The notes beneath the pieces were generated by a model. The model was not told where the DNA came from and searched no databases. It saw only the letters and a list, made by a program, of their open reading frames with translations. Below, piece by piece: positions 18,855-27,287 of a stretch of DNA of 64,000 nucleotides. The position numbers and the translations under genes were made by a program. How positions within the stretch are numbered: position 1 is the first letter of the stretch; every line of letters begins with the position of its first letter. The stretch lies in assembly GCF_021462505.1 (NCBI RefSeq), contig NZ_JAKEDV010000005.1:62001-126000 (forward strand). Direction: 5' to 3'. The stretch comes from Thermus brockianus. GTDB lineage: Bacteria; Deinococcota; Deinococci; Deinococcales; Thermaceae.

Positions 18855-19337
18855 TCACCAGGGGAACTCGCTCTTCTCCTCCTCGGTGATGACCTCGTCC
18901 CGGCCGAAGAACTTCTTGTAGATGCCAAAAAGGGCCGCCACCACCAGGCTGATGCTTCCGAAGATGAGGCCCTGGAGCCAGGTGGGGTTGTGCCCGGTCT
19001 GGGCGGAGTAGAGGATGAGGCGTACGAAGAAGCCGGACAGGGCGGTGAGGAGGAGGACCAGGATGACGCCTGCCGCCACGGGGGCGGTGGAGGGGGTGGG
19101 GAAGTGGCGGCCAGGGCGGAGTTCTACCCCTTCTAACCAATAGGAAACGAGGCCTATAAGCCCATAGAGGAGAAAGACAGCCCCGAAGGCCATGAGGCCG
19201 ATCTGCCCCACGGAAAGCTCCGCTGGGGCGTGGCCTAGCAGGCGGGCAATGTGGAGCCCGTCCAGGTAGGCCGCATAAAAGAGGCCTGCGGCCAAGATCA
19301 GGGCGAAGGTGGGCAGGATGGGATCGTTGCGGTACAT
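18855..19337 (-). CDS. fbcD: Membrane subunit of the Thermus bc complex
   Basis: 160 residues with four hydrophobic helices at about 9-26, 41-63, 78-101 and 115-138. No cofactor-binding motif is visible. Position between the cytochrome c gene and the Rieske gene matches fbcD of the known four-gene Thermus cytochrome bc operon, where the product is an extra subunit without counterpart in mitochondrial complexes. The assignment rests mainly on gene order and topology. GGGGGAG precedes the ATG; the gap to fbcC is 8 bp. Confidence 0.85.
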   Translation of the reverse strand: MYRNDPILPTFALILAAGLFYAAYLDGLHIARLLGHAPAELSVGQIGLMAFGAVFLLYGLIGLVSYWLEGVELRPGRHFPTPSTAPVAAGVILVLLLTALSGFFVRLILYSAQTGHNPTWLQGLIFGSISLVVAALFGIYKKFFGRDEVITEEEKSEFPW

Positions 19338-19345
19338 GCTCCCCC

Positions 19346-20071
19346 CTACTCCACCGGGCCGAAGTTGTTGCCGAAGCTGTTGCGGATGTAGGTGGCCACG
19401 GCCTTGAGCTCCTCCTCGCTGAAGTTGGCCCCCACGGCGGGCATGGCGCCCCGGCCGTTTTTCACCACGTTGAGGATGAGCTGGGCATCCTTCAGGTTGG
19501 GGTTCCCCGCCAGGGCCGGGAAGGCGGGGGGCATGCCCTGGCCGTTCGCCTGGTGGCAGGCGGCGCAGTGGCTCTCGTAAATGGCCTTACCCTTCTCCAT
19601 GAGGGCCTGGTCCACGTTGGCTGCGGGGGCGGCGCTTTCCCCGTGGGCCTGGGCTTCTTGGGCGGGGGGCGCCACCTCGGCCACGATCTTTTCCGCGGCG
19701 GGAGAGAGGGCGAAGTAGGCCCAGATCCCGCCCAAGACCACCACCGAGGCTACGGCGTACCAGATGGGGTTGAAGCGCACAGGCTCCACGGGCAGCTCCG
19801 GCTCGCCCACCGCCAGGCGGAGCTCCACCTTGCCCGCCACTTCCCCGCCTTCGTCCAGGCCCAGGACCAGGACGTCGGGGTAGTTGTTCACGGTGAAGGG
19901 GATTTCCTTGACCTCTTGTCCTCCGCCCCGGAAGTGGGTCACGAGGCGTAGGGTGTGCTCGCCATCGGGGATCTGGCGGGTGTCCAGTTCTAGCCGGTAA
20001 GGGGGTTCCTTGAGAACCGCCAGGGGCTCCTGGGCGCCGTCTAGGTACACCTCAATCCGGTCTACGACCAT
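19346..20071 (-). CDS. fbcC: Cytochrome c subunit of the bc complex
   Basis: 241 residues from the ATG at 20071, preferred over an in-frame ATG at 20101 because GGGAGG (20077-20082) precedes it. Three parts: an N-terminal beta-rich domain (about 1-95) with DRIEVYLDG and IPDGEHTLRLVTHF, one membrane helix (about 102-121), then an Ala/Pro-rich linker and a class I cytochrome c domain. The heme motif is CAACH at 169-173, with Met210 (GAMPAVG) as the likely second ligand. It takes the place of cytochrome c1. The N-terminal domain precedes the only helix, so it lies on the opposite side of the membrane from the heme domain. First gene of the operon. Confidence 0.93.
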   Translation of the reverse strand: MVVDRIEVYLDGAQEPLAVLKEPPYRLELDTRQIPDGEHTLRLVTHFRGGGQEVKEIPFTVNNYPDVLVLGLDEGGEVAGKVELRLAVGEPELPVEPVRFNPIWYAVASVVVLGGIWAYFALSPAAEKIVAEVAPPAQEAQAHGESAAPAANVDQALMEKGKAIYESHCAACHQANGQGMPPAFPALAGNPNLKDAQLILNVVKNGRGAMPAVGANFSEEELKAVATYIRNSFGNNFGPVE

Positions 20072-20115
20072 TCTGCCTCCCTTTTGTGAAGCGGGGTGCA
20101 AACCCCCACTTCACC

Positions 20116-20148
20116 ACTATAAGGGTGTGGGGGCCAGGACAGATGTCC
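20116..20148 (-). promoter_or_regulatory. fbc operon promoter with inverted repeat over the -35 position
   Basis: Minus-strand -10 TATAGT (20116-20121). The -35 hexamer expected at 20139-20144 is not consensus; instead an inverted repeat GGACA-TC-TGTCC (20137-20148) covers it. This is the layout of a class II activator site. Confidence 0.45.
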
Positions 20149-20156
20149 CGCAAGGC

Positions 20157-20930
20157 CTAAAGAAGGAGCTCCCGAAGGCGCTTAACGCTTTGCTGGACCC
20201 CCTTCTTTCCCCCGCTCACCTCGAGGGCGGCGGTGCCGGCAAAGCCCCTGAGGTAGGGGGCGATCCTTTCCCAGGGTACGCTGGCAGCCCCCACCGGCAG
20301 GTGGTCATCCTTGCGGCCGTGGTTGTCGTGGAGGTGAAGGTGAAGGAGTTTCCCCCCCAAAGCCTCCAGGTAGCGCAGGGGGCCCGTGGGCCCGAGCTCC
20401 ACCAGGGCGTGGCCCACGTCCAGGCAGAAGCCGTACTGGGGAAAGCGCTCCAAAAGGGCCCTTAGGTCCTCGGGGCCCCGGAGGAGGTCCTCTTCGGCAA
20501 GGGCCAGGTTTTCCAGGGCCACGGGGAAGGGGAGGGGGAGAAGGGCGGAAAGGGTCTTCTCCAGGGCCTCCCGGGCCAGGTCCAGGGCCATGGGGTGGCG
20601 CACGGGGATTTGGCCCGTGTGGAGGACCCCCACCTTCGCCCCCAGGGTATCCCCGAACTCCAAAGCCCGCTTAAGGCGGTCTTCCGAAAGCTTCCGGACG
20701 CTTGGGATGAGGCTTGCTGGGTTCATCTCCACGAAGGGGAGGTGGAGGGTGAAGCCCACGCCCAAGGCGCTCCCCGTGGCCTTGAGGCTTTTGGGGTCCG
20801 GTAAGGGGAGGACCTCGTGGAGGTCGTAGGCCACCTCCAGGTCCATCCCTTCCTCCGCCGCCAGGCGGAAGGCTTCCTCGTAGCCCATCTCCGCGTTGAA
20901 GGGGCTAAAGCCTATACGCATCCCGTCCAT
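20157..20930 (-). CDS. Sugar phosphate isomerase/epimerase (xylose isomerase-like TIM barrel)
   Basis: 257 residues of the AP endonuclease 2/xylose isomerase-like fold. Metal-binding residues typical of the family are visible: His in FTLHLPF and LHTGQ, Glu in ALENLAL, Asp/His in CLDVGHALVE, His-x-His in HLHLHDNHGRKDDHLP, and Glu in ALEVSGG. Family members act on keto-sugars, inositols or DNA, so the substrate cannot be named. It begins 1 bp after the last of three solute-binding-protein genes and is probably co-transcribed with them, suggesting the imported compound is its substrate or precursor. That link is inference. Confidence 0.8.
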   Translation of the reverse strand: MDGMRIGFSPFNAEMGYEEAFRLAAEEGMDLEVAYDLHEVLPLPDPKSLKATGSALGVGFTLHLPFVEMNPASLIPSVRKLSEDRLKRALEFGDTLGAKVGVLHTGQIPVRHPMALDLAREALEKTLSALLPLPFPVALENLALAEEDLLRGPEDLRALLERFPQYGFCLDVGHALVELGPTGPLRYLEALGGKLLHLHLHDNHGRKDDHLPVGAASVPWERIAPYLRGFAGTAALEVSGGKKGVQQSVKRLRELLL

Positions 20931-20931
20931 T

Positions 20932-22128
20932 TTAGCGGAGGGCCTCCGCCTTGCGCTGCGCCTCCTCTAGGGCTTTTTGCGAGGGTACCCCGCCCTTTAG
21001 GCTTTTCTCCAGGGCCTCGGCGAGGAGGCTTGCCCAGGTGGAGAACTGGGGCAAGCGGGGCCTTTCCTGGGCGTAAGCGATCTGCTCAAAGGCCACCTTG
21101 CGGAAGGGGTTTTCCCGGTAAAAGCCTTCCAGGAGGGGGATGGCGGATTTGCGCACAGGAACGTAGTAGCTGGCCTCTACCCAGCGGGCCACGTTTTTGG
21201 GCTCCATGAGGTAGCGCCAAAACTCCAAAGCCCCCCGCACCTGGGCCTCCGAGGCGCCCCGCAGGACCACGAGCTGGGCTCCGCCCATGGGCACCTTCCC
21301 CTGGGACTCCCGGGGCACGGGGGCTACCCCCAGGGTGAAGGCGAAGGAGAAGTTTTCCGCCGCTGGCCAGTTGGCGATGGAGGCCATCACCATCATCCCC
21401 TTGGTGCGCACGAAGTCCAGCTGGGCAAAGGTGGCCTCGGCCATGCTGCGCACGGAGAGGACCCCGGCGCGGTTTAGGCGCCAAAGCATCTCCAGGGCGT
21501 CCAGGGCTTCAGGGGAGAGGAAGTTGGGCTTCCCGTCCTTGACCAAGCTCCCCCCGCGGCTCGTCACCATGGCCTCAAAGAGCCAGGCCTGGGGGTCGGT
21601 GACGAAGATGAAGCCCTTGGTCTGACGGGAGGTTAGGGCCTTGGCCACCGCCTCAAACTCCTTCCAGTCCTTGGGGGGTTTGAGCCCTTTGGCCCGGAAG
21701 GCATCCAGGTTGTAGAAGAGGACCGGCGTGGAGGTGTTTAGGGGAAGGCCGTAGCGCTTGCCCTCCACCACCCCGTAGTTCCAGGCGGGTTCAAAGAGGT
21801 CTTCTAGGAACGCCCGGTCCAGGCTTAGGTAGCCATCCAGGGCCAAGGCCCGCCCTTCCCCCACCAGGCGGGGGAAGAAGGAGATCTCCGCCTGGAAGAG
21901 GACGGGCTGGCTCCCCGTGCGCAGGGCGGCCACCAGCTTGGTTTCGGCGTCCTTGTAGTCCCCGGCGTACTGGGGGGTTACCCGGTACTGGGATTGGCGG
22001 GCGTTGAACTCCTGGGCGAAGGTGGAGAGGAGCCTGCCGGCGGGGCCGTCCATGGAGTGCCAGAAAGGGATCTCGCTTTGGGCCAGGGCCAGGCTCCACG
22101 TGAGGAAGAGAACCCCAATCCGGCGCAT
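20932..22128 (-). CDS. Solute-binding protein, UgpB-like (third copy in the transcription order)
   Basis: 398 residues, signal peptide MRRIGVLFLTWSLALAQS with cleavage near residue 17. The body matches family-1 extracellular binding proteins of the glycerol-3-phosphate/CUT1 type: IPFWHSMDGPAGRLLSTFAQEFNAR, then GDYKDAETKLVAALR and GLPLNTSTPVLFYN. It is paralogous to the two genes before it and shares the C-terminal KALEEAQRKAEAL ending. No permease or ATPase gene is nearby. TAGCAT (22135-22140, minus strand) lies 6 nt before the ATG and may be a separate leaderless promoter. The ligand is unknown; sugars or glycerophospho compounds are possible. Confidence 0.88.
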   Translation of the reverse strand: MRRIGVLFLTWSLALAQSEIPFWHSMDGPAGRLLSTFAQEFNARQSQYRVTPQYAGDYKDAETKLVAALRTGSQPVLFQAEISFFPRLVGEGRALALDGYLSLDRAFLEDLFEPAWNYGVVEGKRYGLPLNTSTPVLFYNLDAFRAKGLKPPKDWKEFEAVAKALTSRQTKGFIFVTDPQAWLFEAMVTSRGGSLVKDGKPNFLSPEALDALEMLWRLNRAGVLSVRSMAEATFAQLDFVRTKGMMVMASIANWPAAENFSFAFTLGVAPVPRESQGKVPMGGAQLVVLRGASEAQVRGALEFWRYLMEPKNVARWVEASYYVPVRKSAIPLLEGFYRENPFRKVAFEQIAYAQERPRLPQFSTWASLLAEALEKSLKGGVPSQKALEEAQRKAEALR

Positions 22129-22151
22129 GGTCCTATGCTACCCCAACCGGT

Positions 22152-23312
22152 TCAGGGAATTTTCAGGGCCCGGGTTTGCGCCTCTTCCAGGGCTTTCTTG
22201 GCGGGCACCTGGCCCTTTAGGGCCCGCTCCAGGGCCTCCTCGAGGGGAGGTGCCCAGAGGAGCAAGGGGCTATCCTGGTGCCAGGGGGCAAGGCGCGCCT
22301 TCTGGCTTAGGAGGAGGCGGCCCACCTCTTCCTTCCCCCAGGCTTCCTGGGCCTTTAGGCTTAGGGGCAGGTAGTAAACGCCTTGGGCAAGGGTGAGCTG
22401 GCGCTGGGCTTCGGCCATGTGGCGGTAGAAGGCTTCTAGGCCACGCCTTTCCTCGGTGGAGGCGTGGCGTAGGGCCACGAGGACGGAGCCCGAGGCTGCC
22501 ACTTTCCCCTGGGCCTCGAGGGGCAGGGGCGCAATGCCTATGGCGAAGGGGAGCTGGGTGCGGCTCTTCACCGCCGGTAGGAGCGAGGAAGGCCCCATGG
22601 CCAAAAAAGCTTTGGTTCGGAGAAAGTCGGCCCCGGCGCTGATGAGTTCCGTGGCGGAGCGCACCTGCAGGGCCCCTTCCCGGTGAATGCTTAGGAGGTA
22701 CTCCAGGCTTTTTAAGGCACCTTCCCCATTCAGGGCCGGCCCTCCCCCTTGGCTTAGGGTACCTCCTTGGGCTAGGACCAAGCTGGCGAAACTATAGACG
22801 TCCGCCGAGAAAAGAAGCCCCTTGGCCGAGCGGGAGGAAAGCCGTTGGGCTGCGGTTTTGAGCTGGGCGAAGTCCTTGGGAGGGCTTAGGCGCCGGGCTT
22901 GGAGGGCGTCTTGATTGTAGAAGAGCACGGCAACGGAGATGCCTAAAGGGTATCCGTAAAGGCGCCCTTTCACCTCGCCCAAGCGCAGGAGGTCCGGGTC
23001 CAGGTCCGGGATCTGGGGGGCAGGGAGGGGTTGGAGCAGGCCCTCTTTTACCAGAACCGGCAAAAACCCGAGCTCCACCTGGGCCAGGGGTGGGGCCGTA
23101 CCGTTGCGAAGGGCGGCGGCCAGGAGAACGCCCATCTCCCGGTAGTCCCCCACGAAGCGGGGCTCAATGCGGTAGCGGGACTGGGTTTGGTTGAAGCTCT
23201 GGGCCTCTCCCTCCAGAACCCCCCCTTCTCCCAAGGTGTGCCAAAGGGGTATGACCACCTGCGCCCTTGCCCACGCGGCCAAGACCAGAAGGAGGAGAAG
23301 CACCCGGACCAT
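22152..23312 (-). CDS. Solute-binding protein, UgpB-like (second copy)
   Basis: 386 residues with signal peptide MVRVLLLLLVLAAWARAQV. Same family as its neighbours: IPLWHTLGEGGVLEGEAQSF, GDYREMGVLLAAALRNG, GYPLGISVAVLFYNQD. It is the most diverged of the three: the motif GSLVKDG of its neighbours becomes GTLSQGGGP, and the start of the conserved GELSFLPRL segment reads VELGFLPVL, so its pocket may differ. Separated from the preceding copy by only 3 bp, hence surely in the same transcript. Ligand unknown. Confidence 0.87.
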   Translation of the reverse strand: MVRVLLLLLVLAAWARAQVVIPLWHTLGEGGVLEGEAQSFNQTQSRYRIEPRFVGDYREMGVLLAAALRNGTAPPLAQVELGFLPVLVKEGLLQPLPAPQIPDLDPDLLRLGEVKGRLYGYPLGISVAVLFYNQDALQARRLSPPKDFAQLKTAAQRLSSRSAKGLLFSADVYSFASLVLAQGGTLSQGGGPALNGEGALKSLEYLLSIHREGALQVRSATELISAGADFLRTKAFLAMGPSSLLPAVKSRTQLPFAIGIAPLPLEAQGKVAASGSVLVALRHASTEERRGLEAFYRHMAEAQRQLTLAQGVYYLPLSLKAQEAWGKEEVGRLLLSQKARLAPWHQDSPLLLWAPPLEEALERALKGQVPAKKALEEAQTRALKIP

Positions 23313-23315
23313 GGC

Positions 23316-24503
23316 CTATTTCCTCTCCACCGCCAGGGCCTTTCGTTGGGCCTCCTCGAGGGCCACCTGGGGCCTTACCCCTTGCTTGAGGCTCCTCTCC
23401 AGGGCCTCTTCCAGGTAGCCGTACCAGACCACGAGCTCCGGGTCCTGGCTCCAGGGCCGCCCCACCTCCGCCTGGGCGAAGACCGCTTGGCGCTCGGGGT
23501 CTTTCAGGAAGTCGGCGAGCTCCTTCTCCGCCTCTTTCCGCAGGGGCAGGTACCAGGTGGTGCGCACCCACGCCGCCTGGCGCTTGGGCTCGAGGAAGTG
23601 GAGCCAGAAGGCCACGGCGCCTTGCGCCTGCTCGGGGCTCGCCCCCTTGAGCACGGCCAAGGCGGCCCCGGAAAGGGGCACCGTCCCCCCCTCCCGTCGG
23701 GGCAAGGGGGCGAGGCCCACGGCGAAGGGGAGGGCGGTCTGGGCCTCCACCACGGGCAAGGCGGTGGTGGGTCCGATGCCCATGAAGGCTTTGGTGCGCA
23801 GGAAGTCGGCCACGGCGAACTGGGCCTCCGCCAGGTTGCGGGCCTGGGCGTGCCCCTTCTGCACCATGCGGTAAAGCATCTCCAAGGCCTCCACCACCTC
23901 CTTGGAGGTGAAGGCGGGAAGCCCGTCCCTCACCAGGCTTCCCCCTAGGCTCATGACGAGGGCGTTGAAGCTCCAGATGTCCGTGGAGACCACCAGGCCC
24001 TTGGCGGTGCGGCCCGTAAGCCGGGCGGCGGCCTCCTCCACCTCCTGCCAGGTCCTGGGGGGCCTAAGGCCCCGGGCGCGGAAGGCGTCCTTGTTGTAGT
24101 AGAGGGCGGGGACGGAAAGCCCCAGGGGAAGCCCAAAGGTCTTCCCCTTCACCTGCCCTGTCCGCAGCATCTCGGGGTAGAGGTCCTTGGGGAGGTCCTT
24201 CAGGTGGGCGTCCAGGGGGAGGGCCACCCCCTCTTGGGCGAGCCTGGGCAGGAAGGAAAGCTCCCCGTGGAAGAGGACCGGGGCCCCTCCCGAGCGCAGG
24301 GCGGCCAAAAGCTTCACCCCCGCCTCCCGGTAGTCCCCCACGTAGCGGGCCTCGAGGCGGTAGGCCTTTTGGCTTGCGTTGAAGCTTTGGATCGCCTCCT
24401 CCAAAACCCGGTTTCCCGGGGGGCCAGCGGTGTGCCAAAAGGGGATGCTCACCTGGGCCGAGGCCCAGGCCAAAAGGGTTAGGACGGCCAAAGGGCGCCT
24501 CAT
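23316..24503 (-). CDS. Solute-binding protein, UgpB-like (first copy)
   Basis: 395 residues with signal peptide MRRPLAVLTLLAWASAQV. Contains IPFWHTAGPPGNRVLEEAIQ, GDYREAGVKLLAALRSGG, GELSFLPRLAQEG and GLPLGLSVPALYYNKD, the UgpB-type pattern. First in a run of three tandem paralogs downstream of a PaaX-like regulator. The regulator's TAA stop is part of a TAAGCT box (24510-24515) 6 nt before this ATG, so the triplet may be expressed apart from the regulator. Ligand unknown. Confidence 0.88.
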   Translation of the reverse strand: MRRPLAVLTLLAWASAQVSIPFWHTAGPPGNRVLEEAIQSFNASQKAYRLEARYVGDYREAGVKLLAALRSGGAPVLFHGELSFLPRLAQEGVALPLDAHLKDLPKDLYPEMLRTGQVKGKTFGLPLGLSVPALYYNKDAFRARGLRPPRTWQEVEEAAARLTGRTAKGLVVSTDIWSFNALVMSLGGSLVRDGLPAFTSKEVVEALEMLYRMVQKGHAQARNLAEAQFAVADFLRTKAFMGIGPTTALPVVEAQTALPFAVGLAPLPRREGGTVPLSGAALAVLKGASPEQAQGAVAFWLHFLEPKRQAAWVRTTWYLPLRKEAEKELADFLKDPERQAVFAQAEVGRPWSQDPELVVWYGYLEEALERSLKQGVRPQVALEEAQRKALAVERK

Positions 24504-24509
24504 CCCCCA

Positions 24510-24515
24510 AGCTTA
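24510..24515 (-). promoter_or_regulatory. Predicted -10 box of binding-protein triplet, containing paaX-like stop
   Basis: Minus-strand TAAGCT. TAA is the stop of the regulator gene (24513-24515); the box ends 6 nt before the ATG at 24503. No clear -35. Confidence 0.4.
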
Positions 24516-25289
24516 CCCGCCTTGGGGTGAGAGGGCGGTGAGGGGAAGCTCTAGGCCCTCGAGGAAGGGAAGGGCTTTCCCGTAAAGGGCCTTCCGGGCC
24601 TCCAGGAACTGGCGGCGGGCTTCGGGCCCCACGAAGCCCGGGGGGAGAAGCTCAGGGGGCAGGAGGGGGTCCAGGAAAAGCACCTTGCGCATCTCGTGTA
24701 CCAGGCGGGTGAGGGTGCGGAAGGCCTCCTCCGGCTCCTCGGGGGTTTCCAGGGGAAAGAGGGCCCGGTAATGGGCCTGGGCCCTTTCCAGGGGGAAGAT
24801 GGCCTGGATCTCCTCCCGGGGCCCGAGGTGCTCCCCGGCGAAGAGGGTGGCGGGAAGCCGGTAGAAGGTGAGGAGCTCCCGGGTGGCCTCGAGGTCCACC
24901 CCCGCCCCCAGGTAAACCCCCGATTGCAGGCTCCCGTAGCCCAAAAGGGCCATCTCCCGGCGGAAGCGCTCCCTTTCCCCCCGGTCCTTTGGGCCCTCGG
25001 GCAACACCAAAAGAAAGCGCCCATCCCATGGGGGTCTTGGCCCGTAGAGGCGGCGGCGCACCTGCCGCACCTGCCAGTACACCCGGTCGGAAAGGGCGTA
25101 GTAGGCCGTGCGCCCCACCCGTTCAGGCCGCACCCAGCCCCGCTTGGCGCTTCGGGAAAGGGCGGCCCGCACCGCCGCCTCGGAAAAGCCCAGGGCCTCC
25201 ATCATGGCCACGAGGTCCTTGACCCTGGCCCGGCGTTCCGGGTAGATGTACTCCAGGAAAAGGGTGAAAATGGTGGAGCGCGCCCGCAT
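24513..25289 (-). CDS. PaaX-family transcriptional regulator
   Basis: 258 residues. The N-terminal winged-helix region is MRARSTIFTLFLEYIYPERRARVKDLVAMMEALGFSEAAVRAALSRSAKRGW, the characteristic PaaX start (S-x-I-x-T-x-F-x-x-Y, and V-R-x-A-L-S-R with a basic recognition helix). A central domain with RRLYGPRPPWDGRF and a C-terminal PaaX domain (LFPLETPEEPEEAF) follow. The best-known PaaX represses phenylacetate catabolism by sensing phenylacetyl-CoA, but no paa genes are here. It overlaps the end of thrS by one base and precedes three binding-protein genes, which may be its targets. Confidence 0.88.
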   Translation of the reverse strand: MRARSTIFTLFLEYIYPERRARVKDLVAMMEALGFSEAAVRAALSRSAKRGWVRPERVGRTAYYALSDRVYWQVRQVRRRLYGPRPPWDGRFLLVLPEGPKDRGERERFRREMALLGYGSLQSGVYLGAGVDLEATRELLTFYRLPATLFAGEHLGPREEIQAIFPLERAQAHYRALFPLETPEEPEEAFRTLTRLVHEMRKVLFLDPLLPPELLPPGFVGPEARRQFLEARKALYGKALPFLEGLELPLTALSPQGG

Positions 25290-27268
25290 CAGAAAACGCT
25301 CTCTAGGCGTCTTTCCCGGTATTCCAGAAGGGCCTTTTCCAGGAAGGTGGCGAGGGGCATGGCCCCCAGGTTCCCCCGGTGGCGCCTCCTGACGCTCACC
25401 GTGCCCTCCGCCTTCTCCCTTTCCCCCACCACCAGGATGTAGGGCACCTTCTGCATCTCGGCGTCGCGGATCCTGGCCTGCATCCGCTCGCTCCTCAGGT
25501 CCGCCTCGGCCCGGAGGCCCATTTCCTTCAGTTTACAGGCCACCTCCTGGGCGTAGTCCTCCTGCTTTTCGGAAACCGGGATGACCACCACCTGCACCGG
25601 GGCAAGCCATAAGGGGAAGTCCCCGGCGAAGTGCTCAATGAGGATGCCGATGAAGCGCTCCAAGGAGCCAAAGGGGGCGCGGTGGATCATGACGGGGCGG
25701 TGCTCCTCGCCATCCGGCTCCACGTAGGCGAGGCCGAAGCGCTCGGGCAGGTTGTAGTCCACCTGGATGGTACCGAGCTGCCACTCCCGCCCCAGGGCGT
25801 CCTTGACCACGAAGTCCAGCTTGGGGCCGTAGAAGGCGGCGTCCCCCGCCTCCACGGTATAGTGAAGGCCCGCCTCCAGGGCCGCTTCCTCAATCTGCCT
25901 TTCCGCCAGGGCCCACTTGGCCTCGTCCCCCACGTACTTTTCGCTTCCAGCCTCCCTCACGCCGATGCGGGCCCGGTAGTCCCTAAGCCCCAAGGTGGCG
26001 AAGACCTTTAGGACCAGGTCCAAGACCCCCAAAAACTCCCCCTTCACCTGCTCGGGGGTGCAGAAGAGGTGGGCGTCGTCCTGGGTGAAGCCCCGCACCC
26101 GGGTGAGGCCCAAAAGCTCCCCCGCCTTCTCGTAGCGGTAGACGGTGCCAAACTCGGCGATCCTCAGGGGAAGCTCGCGGTAGGAGCGCTTTTTGTGGGC
26201 ATAGATCCGGATGTGGTGGGGGCAGTTCATGGGCTTGAGGAGGTACTCCTCCTCCTCGCCCCGCTCCTTGAAGCTGATGGGGGGGAACTGGCTTTCGGCG
26301 TAGTAGGGGTAGTGGCCCGAGGTCTTGTAAAGCTCCAGGCTACCGATGTGGGGGGTGGTCACCAGCTGGTACCCCCGCTTGACCTGCTCCTCCCGCATGA
26401 AGGCGATGAGCTCTTCCCGGATGACATTCCCCTTGGGGAGCCAAAGCACGAGCCCCTTACCCACCATGGGGTCAATGAGGAAAAGCTCCAGCTCCCGCCC
26501 GATCCGGCGGTGGTCCCGCCGCTTGGCCTCCTCCAGCTGCCAGAGGTACTCCTTGAGCTCCTCGGCGGTGCGGAAGGCCACCCCGTAGACCCGTTGGAGC
26601 ATGGGCCGCCGTTCGTCCCCTCGCCAGTAGGCCCCGGCCACGTGGGTGAGCTTGAAATGGGGGGGGATGCGCCCCGTGGAGGGCACGTGGGGCCCGCGGC
26701 AGAGGTCGGTGAAGCCGTAGGCCTCGTCCCCTTGCTGGTAGAAGCTGATCTCCTCCCCTTCGGGGATCTCCTGGATGAGCTCGGTCTTGTAGGGGTCCTT
26801 GCCCCGGTAGCGGGCCAGGGCCTCCTCCCGGGGGAGGACATAGCGGCGCAAGGGGAGGTCCTTTTGCAAAATGGCCCGCATCCTCTCCTCCAGGGCCGGA
26901 AGGTCCTCGTCCGAGAGGGGCTCGGGGGCGTCTATATCGTAGTAAAAGCCCTTCTCAATCACCGGCCCCACCCCAAGCCGCACGCTTTCCGGGTCGTAGC
27001 CCTTTTCCTGGAAGTGCTCCTTCACCGCCTGGGCCAGGACGTGGGCCAGGGTGTGGCGGAAAAGGGTCTGGTACTCGGGGTCCTTCTCCGTGAGGATGCG
27101 CACCCGGGCCCCTGGGGGGAGGGGCTTGAAGAGGTCGTAGAGCTCCCCGTCCACGATGGCCCCCACCGCCGCCTTGGCCAGGCCCGGGCCCACGGCCTTG
27201 GCCACGTCCAGGGCGGTGGCCCCTTCCGGGACCTCGAGGGCCTTCCCATCCGGCAGGTAGACCGTCAT
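25289..27268 (-). CDS. thrS: Threonine--tRNA ligase
   Basis: 659 residues from the ATG at 27268. Domains in order: TGS domain (MTVYLPDGKALEVPEGATALDVA, 1-60), SAD editing domain with the HTLAHVLAQAV metal site near 90, class II catalytic core containing the zinc Cys in LLKPMNCPHHI and motif 3 around HRAPFGSLERFIGIL, and a C-terminal anticodon-binding domain (PVQVVVIPVSEKQEDYA). A longer in-frame start at 27322 would run into the upstream gene and add residues absent from the family. TATAGT (27276-27281) lies 7 nt before the ATG, a likely leaderless promoter, so no T-box leader can exist. Confidence 0.98.
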   Translation of the reverse strand: MTVYLPDGKALEVPEGATALDVAKAVGPGLAKAAVGAIVDGELYDLFKPLPPGARVRILTEKDPEYQTLFRHTLAHVLAQAVKEHFQEKGYDPESVRLGVGPVIEKGFYYDIDAPEPLSDEDLPALEERMRAILQKDLPLRRYVLPREEALARYRGKDPYKTELIQEIPEGEEISFYQQGDEAYGFTDLCRGPHVPSTGRIPPHFKLTHVAGAYWRGDERRPMLQRVYGVAFRTAEELKEYLWQLEEAKRRDHRRIGRELELFLIDPMVGKGLVLWLPKGNVIREELIAFMREEQVKRGYQLVTTPHIGSLELYKTSGHYPYYAESQFPPISFKERGEEEEYLLKPMNCPHHIRIYAHKKRSYRELPLRIAEFGTVYRYEKAGELLGLTRVRGFTQDDAHLFCTPEQVKGEFLGVLDLVLKVFATLGLRDYRARIGVREAGSEKYVGDEAKWALAERQIEEAALEAGLHYTVEAGDAAFYGPKLDFVVKDALGREWQLGTIQVDYNLPERFGLAYVEPDGEEHRPVMIHRAPFGSLERFIGILIEHFAGDFPLWLAPVQVVVIPVSEKQEDYAQEVACKLKEMGLRAEADLRSERMQARIRDAEMQKVPYILVVGEREKAEGTVSVRRRHRGNLGAMPLATFLEKALLEYRERRLESVF

Positions 27269-27275
27269 GAACCCC

Positions 27276-27281
27276 ACTATA
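27276..27281 (-). promoter_or_regulatory. Predicted leaderless -10 box of thrS
   Basis: Minus-strand TATAGT, 7 nt before the thrS ATG and 6 bp after the stop of the preceding MFS gene. A -35 consensus is not seen. Confidence 0.5.
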
Positions 27282-27287
27282 CCCGGC

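Noticed and set aside
20072-20101. Longer start for fbcC at 20101
   Set aside because: The ATG at 20071 is preceded by GGGAGG; the extra ten residues have no ribosome site and would cover the leader.
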